DNA from: Mesodorylaimus sp. YZB2_4
Lineage: Eukaryota > Nematoda > Enoplea > Dorylaimida > Dorylaimidae
Reading direction: 5' to 3'
NCBI GenBank assembly: GCA_030248295.1
Contig: JASANH010000091.1
Location: forward strand, 25,689-89,688
DNA: 64,000 nucleotides
In this document: piece after piece, positions 12,501 through 32,884 of the stretch
How the letters are laid out: each line of letters begins with the position of its first letter
Position numbering within the stretch: position 1 is the first letter of the stretch
The notes under the pieces: model-generated
Seen by the model: the letters and a program-made list of their open reading frames with translations, nothing else
The model's database searches: none
Told to the model about the DNA's origin: nothing
Made by a program: the position numbers and the translations under genes

Positions 12501-12783
12501 TCATCTCTTGTGTGCGCGCTACTGTAAGACCTCGATTCATTGATTAAAGTTGAAAGTCATTCGAACAAGTCATTTTTCTAAAATTTCTAACTTTCTAACA
12601 TGTTTCTGCGTTCATTCTAACAAGTTAAAAGTCATTCTAAGTTGTGGTTTTTCAGCTCCGAATCAGTTGGAAGCTAGTTCTGATGGGACTGGGCCGTCGC
12701 ATGGTGTTACGAGAACGGCAGGGCAAGCGGGACTGGCAAATGATGGTCCGGAGTCGAAAAGGATAAAGATGGAGATGTCGTAG
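9565..12783 (+). CDS. MED6: Mediator complex subunit 6
   Basis: Seven exons give 314 aa: 9565-9715, 9774-9960, 10438-10526, 10583-10705, 11217-11285, 11341-11538, 12656-12783. MED6 is a head-module subunit of Mediator, the nuclear co-activator that contacts RNA polymerase II. Signature segments are [55 protein letters not shown] and a C-terminal [18 protein letters not shown]. It is longer than the human protein (about 246 aa): the first 50 residues are a Met/Pro-rich extension (repeated PMM, PMG, PMS), and a Gln-rich tract precedes the last conserved motif. Three introns are enlarged (477, 511 and 1117 bp) by repeats, including a TTAGGC-containing foldback element and SINE pieces. It is divergent with MRPL39. 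Confidence 0.95.
10076..10291. mobile_element. Foldback element with TTAGGC arrays in MED6 intron 2
   Basis: The arms are inverted: CTTTTGCTGTTTGCTTCCC near 10079-10098 against GGGGAGCAAACAGCAAAAG near 10268-10286. Just inside, TTAGGCTGGTATTAGGC-type sequence on the left pairs partly with GCCTTATACTAGCC on the right. The interior has two short runs of TTAGGC units (four from 10123, about four from 10177) separated by a degenerate copy. It looks like a palindromic non-autonomous element; no clear target-site duplication was seen. Confidence 0.6.
10305..10385. repeat. Short inverted repeats around TCAAATTTGA
   Basis: Several copies of a palindrome related to TCAAATTTGA or GAAGCAAATTTGCTTC occur within 80 bp, next to the foldback element. 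They may be the edge of another small element. Confidence 0.4.
11905..11950 (-). repeat. SINE 3'-tail fragment
   Basis: The minus strand matches the 3' portion of the tRNA-derived SINE seen at 12130 and 42779: a segment resembling CTTGAGTGTGCTGTTATGC followed by a GAATAAAG-like end. The tRNA-like head is missing. Confidence 0.5.
12130..12310 (+). mobile_element. tRNA-derived SINE copy 1
   Basis: The head has tRNA-like organisation: GTCTGCCTCTCACGCTGGGT, then a pol III B box GGTTCGACTCC at about 12209-12219 followed by CGCC. The tail has CTCGAGTGTGCTG and a TATGGATAAAGTATG-like end shared with the copies at 24252 and 42779. It lies in the last intron of MED6. Confidence 0.75.
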
Positions 12784-13611
12784 TGCATTTGTGATGGTGT
12801 GTGATGGTGCGAATGTCAGGTATGATGTGAGGATACAGGATCAATGTAGTGCGTGTTGGCGAGGTTGCATTCCTGTTTCGTTCTATAGTTTGAATGGTTT
12901 CCGTGCCCTGTTGCTCCAGTCGTACTGTGTACAGGAGGCTGGTCTTAAGTAAACACGAGCATTTGCTGTGTTAGTCTGAGGCAAATGATGTGAGTTTTTG
13001 TGCAGTGAGGAAGCACTGATAAGCGTTCCAATGGCGTGTGGATTTGGGCGCAGTGGCTGGGCGGATGAGCGTCGACAACTGCGACGAACAACGATGGGGG
13101 GGGGCGAGGAGGCATTCAGGACACGCGTCAGCCGTCGAATGACAGGTAAAAAGGCTGACGAGGGAAGACGCGTGTGTGTTTGGTATGCGGGAGGGAGGTA
13201 GGATTGCGAGGAGGCTGGAGCCTCATCTTAGCTTCATGGCGTGGTGGCGTAGTTAGCCGTGGCTGGGTCGGGTTAGTCGACTTTGGTTGGGAGTGGGGGG
13301 CTCGTCGGCAGTTTCCTATAACGTAAGGGCGAAATGTGTGCCTGAAAATTACGGACTATCTTGTTGCCGCTGGTGTTATTTTCGAACGCAACAAGCGAAG
13401 AAGAAGCTGGCCTAGCACAACAGGGATATGCGTTCAGCCTCCGTTTAGCCAACCAGGCGTTCCCACACCCGTTTCACTAGTTAGCAGACGGGAGTGCGCG
13501 GGCTGGTGCCGAGAGAGGCGCATTTGAAGAATCAACCAAGGCCAGTAAAAGGCGGCGAAAATTTTTTAGAAAGTCTTACTTTCCTATTCGCTCCCCTTTT
13601 AGCCATTAAAC
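12784..13611. other. MED6 3' flank and alpha-actinin promoter/5'UTR
   Basis: This 0.8 kb spacer separates two genes in the same orientation. No domain-bearing frame is seen. A CTCCCCTTTTAG acceptor-like sequence lies 10 bp before the alpha-actinin ATG, so a 5'UTR intron is possible. A 7-base G run lies near 13096. Confidence 0.4.
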
Positions 13612-23386
<9,775 letters not shown>

Positions 23387-24040
23387 GACGGACAGGTTTG
23401 CTTTAAAGAATTTTAAAAAGTTTCTAAATGAAAAAATTCATGCATTTTTGGTCAAATTAACTTGGTTTCTTGCGGAGAATGCAGCTCAGCTTTTTTGAAT
23501 GTAGAACAATCAAGTTTTGCAGGAGTTTAATGTGCCTTTTGTTTCTGGGGTTTTTTGTGAATGTTTAGTGAGTCATTCTGGAAATTCTTGCCTGATTCTT
23601 TATTTAGTAATGTCTAGGTGTAGGCGTGTTTGGTATTTATATATGCTTGACCGTGCACTCGCATAGTGCCAGTAGATGGTCCATTTTCGACACCTAACCC
23701 AGCAGTTGCCTTCTATGCGTATCTGATTGTGTCTATTTTATGTGATTGTGCAATGTCCCGTGCAAATGGTTGGCACTGACGAGTTTGTCAGAGATTAGGG
23801 TAACATTCGAATGTTTTGTAGTGACTAAGGTGTCACCTAGGCGACAGTAAGGTATGCCTACGATAGGCCTAACCGATCTTATTTCATGAGTGCATTTCAT
23901 ACAAGCTCGGTCGTGGTGACAACTTGCGACCGGGCCCATGTGAAAGTGCGAATAAACGGTGGTAGACAATGTTGAGTGTGGAAAAGGTGAGGGGGTGGAA
24001 ATAATGAGGACGGGCTAGACTCACAAATGGGTGATCAATA

Positions 24041-24199
24041 GTGTAGGCAAGCCTGGCTGGCGTAGGAGGGAGGTGGCGAACCAAAGACTCCGACCGGAGC
24101 AGCTTAGTCTTGCCACTATATCCACGGCTGAAGCATCAGCCCGTAGGCTTGATTCGAGCGATTTCCCACTTGCTATGGCCTACCAGGCATGAATGTTAC
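24041..24199 (-). mobile_element. TGTAACC-ended MITE-like element
   Basis: A reverse-orientation copy with CTGGCGTAGGAGGGAGGTGG, CTCCGACCGGAGCAG, a tract like ATCAGCCCGTAGGCTTGAT and the terminal CATGAATGTTAC. Confidence 0.55.
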
Positions 24200-24251
24200 A
24201 TTTGGCCTAGCAGGCATGAGGGTTGCATTCCTCCGTCGCCCGTGGCCTGCC

Positions 24252-24415
24252 GGGGTCGTGGCCCAGTGGGTTATGGAGTCTCCCTCTCACGCTGGGTGCG
24301 CACTCAGAGGGGAGGGTTCGACTCCCGCCTCAGTACAAAATGATTGTCAAATATGTGTTTCTTAGCCCTCGAGTGCGCTGCTTAGTGCTTGGCTATAGAT
24401 AAAATATGACATACA
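24252..24415 (+). mobile_element. tRNA-derived SINE copy 3
   Basis: The head GGTCGTGGCCCAGTGGGTTA is followed by TCCCTCTCACGCTGGGTGCG, the B box GGTTCGACTCC at about 24314, then a tail with CCCTCGAGTGCGCTG and a TATAGATAAAATATGACAT end. It abuts the MITE copy on its left. Confidence 0.75.
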
Positions 24416-25744
24416 TGGAATGGCTCTTCCTGGAAGGAAGACCTCCACCAACGCGGGGCGACCTCAGATTGCCTCCAGTGCAGACCACACGGGAGTTCAA
24501 AGAGTCTGCAGCCTGAGTACCTTTCGGATGAGCTACAGCAGTGAAATTTGTACTCTATGTACAGACACACATACCGCCAGAGCCCCTCCAAAAAATCACG
24601 CTGATCCTTTCACGCGTTCTTGAAATATGGTCATCAATGTGGAGGTGGGTCAGAGAAATTAGAAATTTGAACTCCCGTCGTTTAGAGAACTGTCCTTGGT
24701 TTCCGCGGGTAAAGTGCCCCTTCACCTTCAAGCTGACATACCTGCGTTTAAAGAAGTGGAAACATGAGCATTGGACGACTGCTGGAGGGTCGAGCAGTGG
24801 CAGCGCCAAGAAGCCAGTCTTTCGACCATGTCCGTTGTGGGCTCGTTGCAGACTCGGAATGAGGGGAGGTGTCAAATTGGACATGTTCCCACGTTCCACT
24901 TGGATATGTTCAAGGCTCCAAGGGGAGAGTGCCTAGGCTGGCATGTGACTTGTGTCCTCTGCACGGACAGGAGGGCCTCACGGGTCCCTGCAGGTTCGAA
25001 TTATTTACTGCGCGATCCCTATAGCCGGACAACAGTAACGTGCAGGCCATCTCTACGACGAGTAGTTGGGTCGGACAAGAACACACGAGCAGGCATACAA
25101 GTAGATGAGGGCGCTAAGGACCTTAGAAGCCGATACTCCGGTACTTTTCGATGTTCACGAATGGACCAAAGGACTTACCAGAACCTAGCATGGAGAGGGC
25201 CAGACGGCCACCAAGAGCTGCTCAGGAGACAACCAGTTTTTGGGTAGGTCTGGTCCAATGCCTTGCTGAACACGAGGAAGTAACTTTCGAGCTGGAAACG
25301 CATGTGCCGTGCAGCAAGCGTAGGAGGACCGCATACACAGAGGTGCGGGTTACAGGCGCAAAATGCAGGTCATATATCCAGAATAGTATGTTGACGCCAA
25401 ATTATTCTCGACAAGTTTGCAATCAAATCTTCAGATTACTGTAATTTAATGAAACGCGCCCCCAGATGAGGGAACTCATGGATCAAAGATGTCAGATCGG
25501 ATGATCTGCTCCGAATTTTTGGATGGTGATTTTTCGGATTGGATCGGAACGGATCGGATTGAATATCCGATCCGGCCGTGCATCGCGATACTTGCGACTC
25601 GTAGCACATGTGGCAGCGAGGGCCATTAGCCTGACGAAGGATGACCCCAGCTACAATGCAGAGGGTCGGAGATGGCGGCCATCAGCCTCTACAGTACATA
25701 CCAACGACCCAACTTCTTTGATCTTTTTATTTCAGGCCAGCGAC

Positions 25745-27382
25745 AACTTTTGAAAAGTTGGTTTGGGCTGGGTTCGACTTTGAATTATGGGCTGGGTTTG
25801 GGTTTTGGTAAAACTTTGAGCCCACGGTCGGAACTGGGTCAGCGAGAGGTTATGGTTTCAAAATTCGCCTCCGTTGTTGAGGATTCAATCCACTCCCTAC
25901 CCAGTAATATGGGTGGACGGATGCCGAATCACCGCACCATCGCAGTCGCTCGCTCGTCCAGTTCAACCCACAATCAGACAAGCATCGCTCAACACGTTTT
26001 TTTTCTCGCCAGCTCCGACTTCACACAATTCGGTGCACCTCGACCCTCCTGGGTGATCAAACGACGCTTCAGGTGCCTTCAGCCTCTTTGCGAGCTGGGA
26101 CTGCTGTCCTACTTATCGAAAAGCAACAAGTCTCGCACGGTTTTGTTGCCCAAGTCACATTAGTACCAGTTATCAAAGCGAAACACGAGGATCGAATCGA
26201 GTACATGATCACACACGAAAGGACGAGTGTCACTCTGATCACAGCGTTCACTGTTCGGCGACCACGCCAGACGTCGACGGAGCGGGCTGGATGGCCTTGG
26301 CCACCTTCTTTTTGAACAAAAGATTCAGACGAGCTCGGCTTTGCTCCATTCGCTTCATCCGTTGAGCGTCTTTTCGCCTCTTTCGGAAGACGGCCCTGGC
26401 CGCACGGAAGCGAGCCCTGTCCGCGTTTCGACGGTCGACGTACGGCTTCTTCTCGTCCTCGTTCATCATCCACCATCTGGAAAGCGAGTGTCGTGATTAG
26501 CGAGTAAGGACGAGGCCGAGGCCAAACTTACCGGCTTGCGATCTCCTCCATCACTCGCCTGTACGACAGCTCGGGACGCTCCGCGCGGATCGTGTCGCGG
26601 ACTTCGTTCGAAAAGAAGACGTAGGCGTTCCTGAAAAAAGCAAGTCATGGATTGAGATCATGAAGGGAGTCTTCGAGAGCACCTACTTGGTCGTGCGCGG
26701 ATACCCTTCCTGCTTGGTGACGCGCGTTCGCAACGGCGGCGGCTCGATCAGACCATCGTCGATCATTTGGTAGAAATTCATTTGCTCGATGCGCGCCCTG
26801 TGCTTGTCCTTGCGGGCCAACTGAAATTTTGAAAATGTTAGTGCGTGGTCATTTCAGAGGGATCTCCCAAACTGACCTCGGCGTACTTCTTCCTGTCCTC
26901 CTTCTTCAGGAGTTTCCATTGGCGGCCCACTTCGGCGATGACACGATGAGGATTGCGGGTTCGGATAACTCGACGCCAATAGCGATACGAGTCTTGGACG
27001 TAGAAGCTGTAGGCGCTCATGGCCCTCCGAGGGGGCGCCTCGTACTGGTACTTCCTTCCCCAACCGCGCGGCATGACCAGCTCGAATTGACCAACGACCT
27101 TTCTCAGCGACAGCACGACGCACAACTGACGAGCCGGGTGCGACCAGAAACCACTTGCTGTAGTTGCTGTAAAGTGACCCAGAGCCGAGCTAGTTAATCA
27201 GTGTTTGCACATGTCTTCTGGCCCACTTTACACTGGCCGCAGGGGTTTGTAGTGAAGTGCACGTGCTTGTGGTGGCGGAGCACAAAGATGCCAGAATCGT
27301 TGCACGGCGGCTGGGCTCCCATGACGTCCTACTGAACTAGTGTGTCCATCACTTGCAGTGCAGGCCCCTCGTCTTCGTCAGC
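25745..27382. repeat. Segmental duplication, copy A (HMG-box gene)
   Basis: It is near-identical in coding and intronic parts to 60591-62388, with a constant 35007-bp offset across the gene. Copy B carries a MITE-like insertion that copy A lacks (copy A is uninterrupted at about 26105-26120). Confidence 0.85.
26248..27074 (-). CDS. Two-HMG-box protein, copy A
   Basis: Exons on the minus strand: 26877-27074, 26687-26820, 26532-26630, 26248-26476, giving 219 aa from the ATG at 27074. Box 1 (about 14-65) reads RRAMSAYSFYVQDSYRYW and RKKYAE; box 2 (about 112-175) reads NAYVFFSNEVRDTIRAERPE and EDEKKPYVDRR. These are the hydrophobic wedge and helix-3 patterns of non-sequence-specific HMG boxes. 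A basic tail (KRMEQSRARLNLLFKKK) follows. The boxes bend DNA, as in HMGB or mitochondrial TFAM proteins; which is meant here is undecided, since no clear targeting peptide follows the chosen Met. The frame stays open upstream of that ATG to about 27125, so a further 5' exon is possible. It is nearly identical to the copy at 61255-62081. Confidence 0.8.
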
Positions 27383-30300
27383 CTACGCTGTTACGTCTTA
27401 CGATTAGCAGTTGTAGTAAATTGGTTCCGTTCGGCATGAGGGCACGTGTTTGATGCCTTCCAAGCTGAGCTTGAGCTGAGAATCCCAGTCGAGCACTGGT
27501 GTGAAACATGAAGTCTGTATTTTTCACTCCTATGCATTTTGTTTTTAAGTTTTTGCAACCCTTAGCCAGCCCTCGACCGCTGCGCCTAAGAGCGAATATG
27601 AAGGCAGCATTACAGACTGGCAAACATCTAACATAGCCAGGCTCATGTCTGAGGGATAATGTGGGGTGCTTGCGCAGGAGCGACTGTTAATTATTGATAC
27701 ATGAAATGCATCAATCGCTCGGCATCAAACTGGCAGCCTCTGAATCACAACATAGCAGTGACCAGACATGGTCGTAGCGCCTCCAGCCAGTTGTACTATG
27801 TGATTTAGTTGCTAGCACTCCTCCGACCAACTTTGAGTTATGCTAAATCAGCACATAAGTCTTGGGCTGCATCAGAATAGTCAAATGCTTTACGCACTAG
27901 GTTTTCTGATTGTGAGTATGAGTCCCACTGACAGACAGTGAGATAGGTTTTTAGCTAAAATACACGGAATACCTGAATAGCTGAGAATCCTAGTCGAGCA
28001 CTGGTGCAAAATAGAAAGTCTCCATTTTACACTCTATTTTTGAAAATGCTCGGAAAACAGAGCGACTCGCAATGATTCAAGGCAACTAAATTTTTCACGT
28101 AGTGGATTTTAAATGCGCGCCAAATTCTTTTGTACCTGCAACTGCTTATTGCAAAACAGCCACGGTTTTGTTTTCCTGAAGACGAAAGTGTGCGTTTTCC
28201 AGAGAGCATTTGTTTTCTTTTGTTTATGTAAGATCGGATTCACCAACTTTCTGGAGGTCTTGAAAATTAGTTTCAAAATTGTAAAGTTAGCTAACAGTAA
28301 GTTTCAGCGCAGTTCTCTTCAGTTGCATCGGTGGATTCGATCGCATCGATTTTCTAACTTCGGGAAGACCTGTGTGCAGGTGAGCGGTTGGACAGGGTAC
28401 TTTACGTGGACTTTTCCTGACTTTTCTGCTTTGTTATACAAGGTCATGTTTTGCGTTGTTAGCGAATCTAGATAGGTTGCTTCATTGTCTACGCTACTTC
28501 GTTTTGCAGTGATCTTTCCGGGTTTTTGTTACTCTGTACGATGAGGTGAGATTTTGATGACTCACGCATTTTGACGCATTCAATGTTGGTCGTTCACAAG
28601 AGTTCTTGAATTTCTCATTCGAGTGTTATGTCTTGGGAAGGGAAAGACGGTTCTGTCGTACTTGTTGAGTACTCATAAATGAGGACGCCGAGGACTATGC
28701 ATTCTGTTCGTTGATCATATGCCGACCGAGAGGCTATCCTAGTTTTGTTTATTCGACTCCACTCGAGGTGGTGTTGCGGATTTTCTTTCGGTTTGGATTC
28801 TAAACATTGAAGCTGGGTGTCGGAAATCGAACGCGAGAGGATTTGACTGCTTGGCATCCTTTCTTTTCTTTAGCACTACTATACTCGCCTTTTGTTGTTT
28901 AAAAGCGCGTCTAGACACGGCTGGTGTGCATTTTTGAAAAAAGTACCATGTGTGCGTGCTGTTCCATGCTAGATATTCTCAAAAGACGTTATGCTTTTCA
29001 CGTTCGTTAGCCTCCTTTTTCCAATTGCCCGATTTCGACTGGCACCGAGTTGCGCGAGCGCCATGATCATCATCAGGCCAGCCATGGCTATCGCTCTGTG
29101 TATCGGCTGCTCTTTCCGAAATATGCACGTCCTTCTCGAATCGCCGACGACACTGCACTACTGCCTTAGATCGCGCCAATAGGGGTTCGTGTTTTGCTAC
29201 GAACGGGAGGTGTGTTACGTGTTTACTCTCAGGCCTGGGCCCCCTTTTGTTACCAGAATGACCATCGTCCACTTCGCTCGGCAGACATAAATAATTGTAA
29301 TTTAGTTTTGTTGGAATTTGATTGATTTTATTCTACGAGTAGCCTAGAAATTGGTGCGGCAAATTGCATTGAAGAAGTTTGGTTTATTTTTCAATGTCAA
29401 TATTAGTGGCGTAAGTTCCCAGGGCTGCGTTTTATATTGCACGTGGAGACAGCGTTTTCGGATACCTCCCCTACCTCGGCTCGAATCGACTTCGCGTAGG
29501 CCTTGTTGAGCGTTGTGAACACCTTTTAAACCCACCAACAAATAAAACCAAAATTAATAAAATTAATATTTAAATACATCCCCAAAACCCCACAATAAAA
29601 AAAAGCAATAAAAAAAAAAAACAAAAAAAAAAAACCCCCCCCCTTATCGGCCCTCTCTGTTCAGACTGGTTTGGAATGTTGAACCAAAAAATTTTTTCTT
29701 TCTCACTTTGGTGCGGTTATTGAGAAAGTAAAAAACCGGTTTTTTGGTGAGTCTGAAATGAATAAGACGTTTCTTCATTGCGTATTGATACGTTACCTAT
29801 GCTCGACTTGAAAGCGTAGTTATGAGTTGGCCAATGTCGGATTTTATCCATTTTTGTTTTCGCCCTTGTTTGGTGGGGGGGCGTGAGTCATGCGCTGAGT
29901 GTTATCCTTTGAAAATCTATATTGGGAGCAGTGTGTTGGCCGATCTATCTTTCTTGCGTGATTTGTTGCTACGATACCGTCATGAACGTACCCTGGTCGG
30001 TGTGCTTGACGAGTCTGTCATATAACCTAGTAACAGTGGATGCTAATGTAGTCAGATATAGATATTGTTGTTGGCAAAGTAGCCTCTCCAGTCTTTCCTC
30101 ATTCCAATTTTTTTAAGGAATGATTATTAATTTTTAGGTTTTTTTGTCTTTTTTTAGTGCAAATGCATTGTCGGAACGGCTTTTGCACGGACTGCTTCTT
30201 GTAGAAGGTACGCACAGCACGGCGGTGTTGCAAAGCCGACTTGCTTGGTGCGCATGAGAAAGGGGTAGGGTAGGTATGTGAGAGAAAACGGGCGCGGGGT

Positions 30301-32884
30301 TGGGCATTGTGGAAGAAGGGGAGGCATGGAAGCCCGAAAAGTAGGTGGTTGGGAAGCGAGAGTAAAGGCATTGCAAGTTAAAAACCGAGGACCTTATTGC
30401 GTGAGCTGCGTGGAAAGTCAGTCGGCTCGGCGTCGTTGAAGCGGATCGAGCATTTAATTCTTGGTTTTTCTTCCGTCGATTTCTCTCCAGTTGGCCTTGC
30501 TTGCCCCGGCTGTCGCGTTCGTCGGGTTAAGATTGAGATGCTAGTTCCATGCTATGCCAAGAGTCGTAGTTGATTTTCGAGTAAGAATCCGGCTCAGAAG
30601 GCTGGACTACTTATGTGTAGTGAATAGACGGGTTTTTTAACGGGCGTTTTTTCGCCGCGATTTTTCCCGTAATTTCCGATGTGGGTTCAGAGGTCGTTTT
30701 GTCAGTGGATTTTTGGACTTAGCGTGAATTAAGTGTTTTTTAAACAAAAATATTGATTTTTGGGTTTATTCAAGTCGAAAAACATGTTTCAAAGAGCTAT
30801 TTGAAAATTTTTCGCGTTTGGTGGTGGGTGTGTTTGCGGTCGGGAGAGAAATAAGGATTACTGGTTTGATGTAGGTGCGAGAAAGGCATTGGTGGAATTG
30901 GCCGGGGAGAAATTAGGTTATTTTATTTATTCGTGCTAGTGCATATTGAAGAAGGGATGTTATGTAATGAGGGGGCATAGGGGTCGGTTACTGGTGAAAT
31001 TCGAATCGGCCTTGTTGGAAGTAAGGAGGCTTGAAGGCCGACTTGGGTTACAGCCAATGGCAAAATTGCTAGGGGCGTCGGAGTATTTATGAGATGACGA
31101 AGAGCCTTGTTTTTTTTTGTCGACGGGAGGAATGCTTGGAGTGAATTTTGAGTATTTATGAATGCGTGGTTTAAATTTTTGCGAATAATTTTACTTCTAA
31201 CCGTTTGTGTTGACCAATTTTGATTGATGGGATTTGAGTGGTGGACTGGTTGGGGGGGGGGGGGTGTATCTATTTCGGGTTCTGTGCAAGTGGTTTAGGA
31301 GTGAACCTTGTAAGGACTGGGTCTGGCTCTGCTTCTTTTTTGAGGTGATAGGATTAAAAGGGTGTGCAGCTGGTGTCTATGCGCCTGTGGTTTGGGGCAG
31401 TCTAGTTTTCTAGGATTGCTTATTCGTCGTTTCGTCTGGCGGCTCGCGTGTCCGCTTCCTCTTCAGTTGGTCGAGGGATGTGGCTGGCTAGATTCATTTC
31501 GAGGAGGGCTTCTATAACGGCCCGCTGTCGCAGCGTTTACATGAGTAAAAGCGAGGCGAGGGGGTGGGGGTCGGATCGAAACTAACCGGCGTGTGCGTTG
31601 GTTGGTTTTCGTGCTGGGGGATGGGGGGGGGGGGGCTTGCCTAGAAGCTGTCGGACTAGTCGACCAAGGCCGATCAATGCTTTGGTCGGTTCGAAGACAT
31701 CGTCATCGGGACGCAGCTGCCGTTGGAAACGTTTTCTCGAAGGTTGCTGTTGTTGCTGTCCGATCGTAGTCGGTTGGTTTTCGCGGGGGGCTAAGGAAGG
31801 CGTGTACATTTTAGTACTAGTAGTAGTTTTAGTATGTGTACGTACAATGGGCGTGTGTGGTGGGGGAGTGCATTTTGTGTGCAGTTTGGGTTTTGGACGA
31901 CAACAACAAGGCATTTCGATGCGACTAGTAGTAATGGACGTGCGCGGTGTGTCGCTCGATCCGATTATGTTGCCAGGGCCGTGTGTGCGATTGACAACAG
32001 GATGGACCGAGCCGGCTGGTTTTACTGGACATGAATGCACTGGAGTTTGCTTTATTGTGAAGGTCTCTAACGTTTTTCAGTTTTGGCACTTGGCTCGCTG
32101 AATTTTAGAGTAGTGGCACAGCATGAACTGGTTGGGCATGGTGTTTTATGTAAATGGATCAAATTTATTAGACGGTCATTGATAGCGACAGATTGGTGAG
32201 TGTGGAAATGGGGACGTAGGGCGCTGGTGACGAGTTTATTGCGTCTGCTCGTTTGACTAGATTTTCGGCAACGTTGTATTGGGCATTTTGATATGGAATA
32301 TGTGGAAGTTATGCGAAATTTGGGCGTTAAATTTCGTGCATTAGACGTATGATATGAAATATGTTTTGAATTTGTTGAATAAGAAATTTTGATTGGAAAG
32401 AAGTTTTTAAATGGCGGGGGAATTTTGATAGCATACTTAAAAATGTATTTGTTGCGAACTAGCTATGACATATTCGTCGATGGGTTGGGCGCGTTTAGTT
32501 ATGGCGGAGTCTGGTTTTTTGCTGGGCTAATCCGAGTTTGGATTTTGTTGCATTTTGGATGTTTAGAATGGCGCGTCTAGTTTAGAATGCGAATGGTTAA
32601 TAAAGGGGTTTTTGTTGATTTGATAGGTAAAATTTGAATCGGCGTCCGTTTTGTGGAGCGAAGGGAAAAGGTATCGAAAGTAAATTGTGGTGGAAATAGT
32701 CGAAGAGGAGAGCGAACGAAAAATCCGCTGCGATCACATCGCAGTCGCTCGATTAGACGGTTCGACGAAGGGAGATTGTTTTGGTCGAGAATATTGAGTT
32801 TGATCGGGTTTATTTTGGCGAAGGAGGAAAATCGGGGTCGACGAATCTCAAATTGTGAAAGTGCGATATCAGTGATTGGCGAAA
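27075..32884. other. Long T/G-rich non-coding interval upstream of beta-spectrin
   Basis: No exon with a recognised domain was found in 5.8 kb. From about 28 kb the + strand is strongly T- and G-rich, continuing into beta-spectrin introns. An A-rich block with a 9-base C run lies at 29540-29643. Runs of 13 G lie at 31252-31264 and 31623-31635. A related 60-bp segment occurs twice (27474 and 27978). This probably contains the beta-spectrin promoter and untranslated exons, but none could be placed. Confidence 0.45.
27474..28037 (+). repeat. Direct repeat pair, about 60 bp, 504 bp apart
   Basis: GCTGAGAATCCCAGTCGAGC at 27474 recurs as GCTGAGAATCCTAGTCGAGC at 27978. Both are followed by ACTGGTG, an A-rich stretch, AAGTCT and an ATTTT-CACTC-type end. 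The copies span about 27474-27535 and 27978-28037. No inverted ends were seen. Confidence 0.6.

Larger units (their letters stand above)
23387..26247. other. Repeat-rich spacer after alpha-actinin
   Basis: It holds the alpha-actinin 3' region (AATAAA at 23951), a MITE-like copy, SINE copy 3, a GGATCGG-rich patch at 25500-25580, and from about 25745 the left arm of the HMG-gene duplication. Open frames of up to 163 codons show no recognised domain. Confidence 0.5.

Noticed and set aside
26069..26476. Alternative reading of the HMG last exon (135 codons)
   Set aside because: The frame without the second HMG box is a shadow; the other frame continues box 2 exactly across the splice junction and is repeated in copy B.
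31582..32040. 152-codon minus-strand frame rich in Pro, Thr and Gln
   Set aside because: It opens without an ATG, is low complexity, and arises from the T/G-skewed + strand; no domain or splice context supports it.
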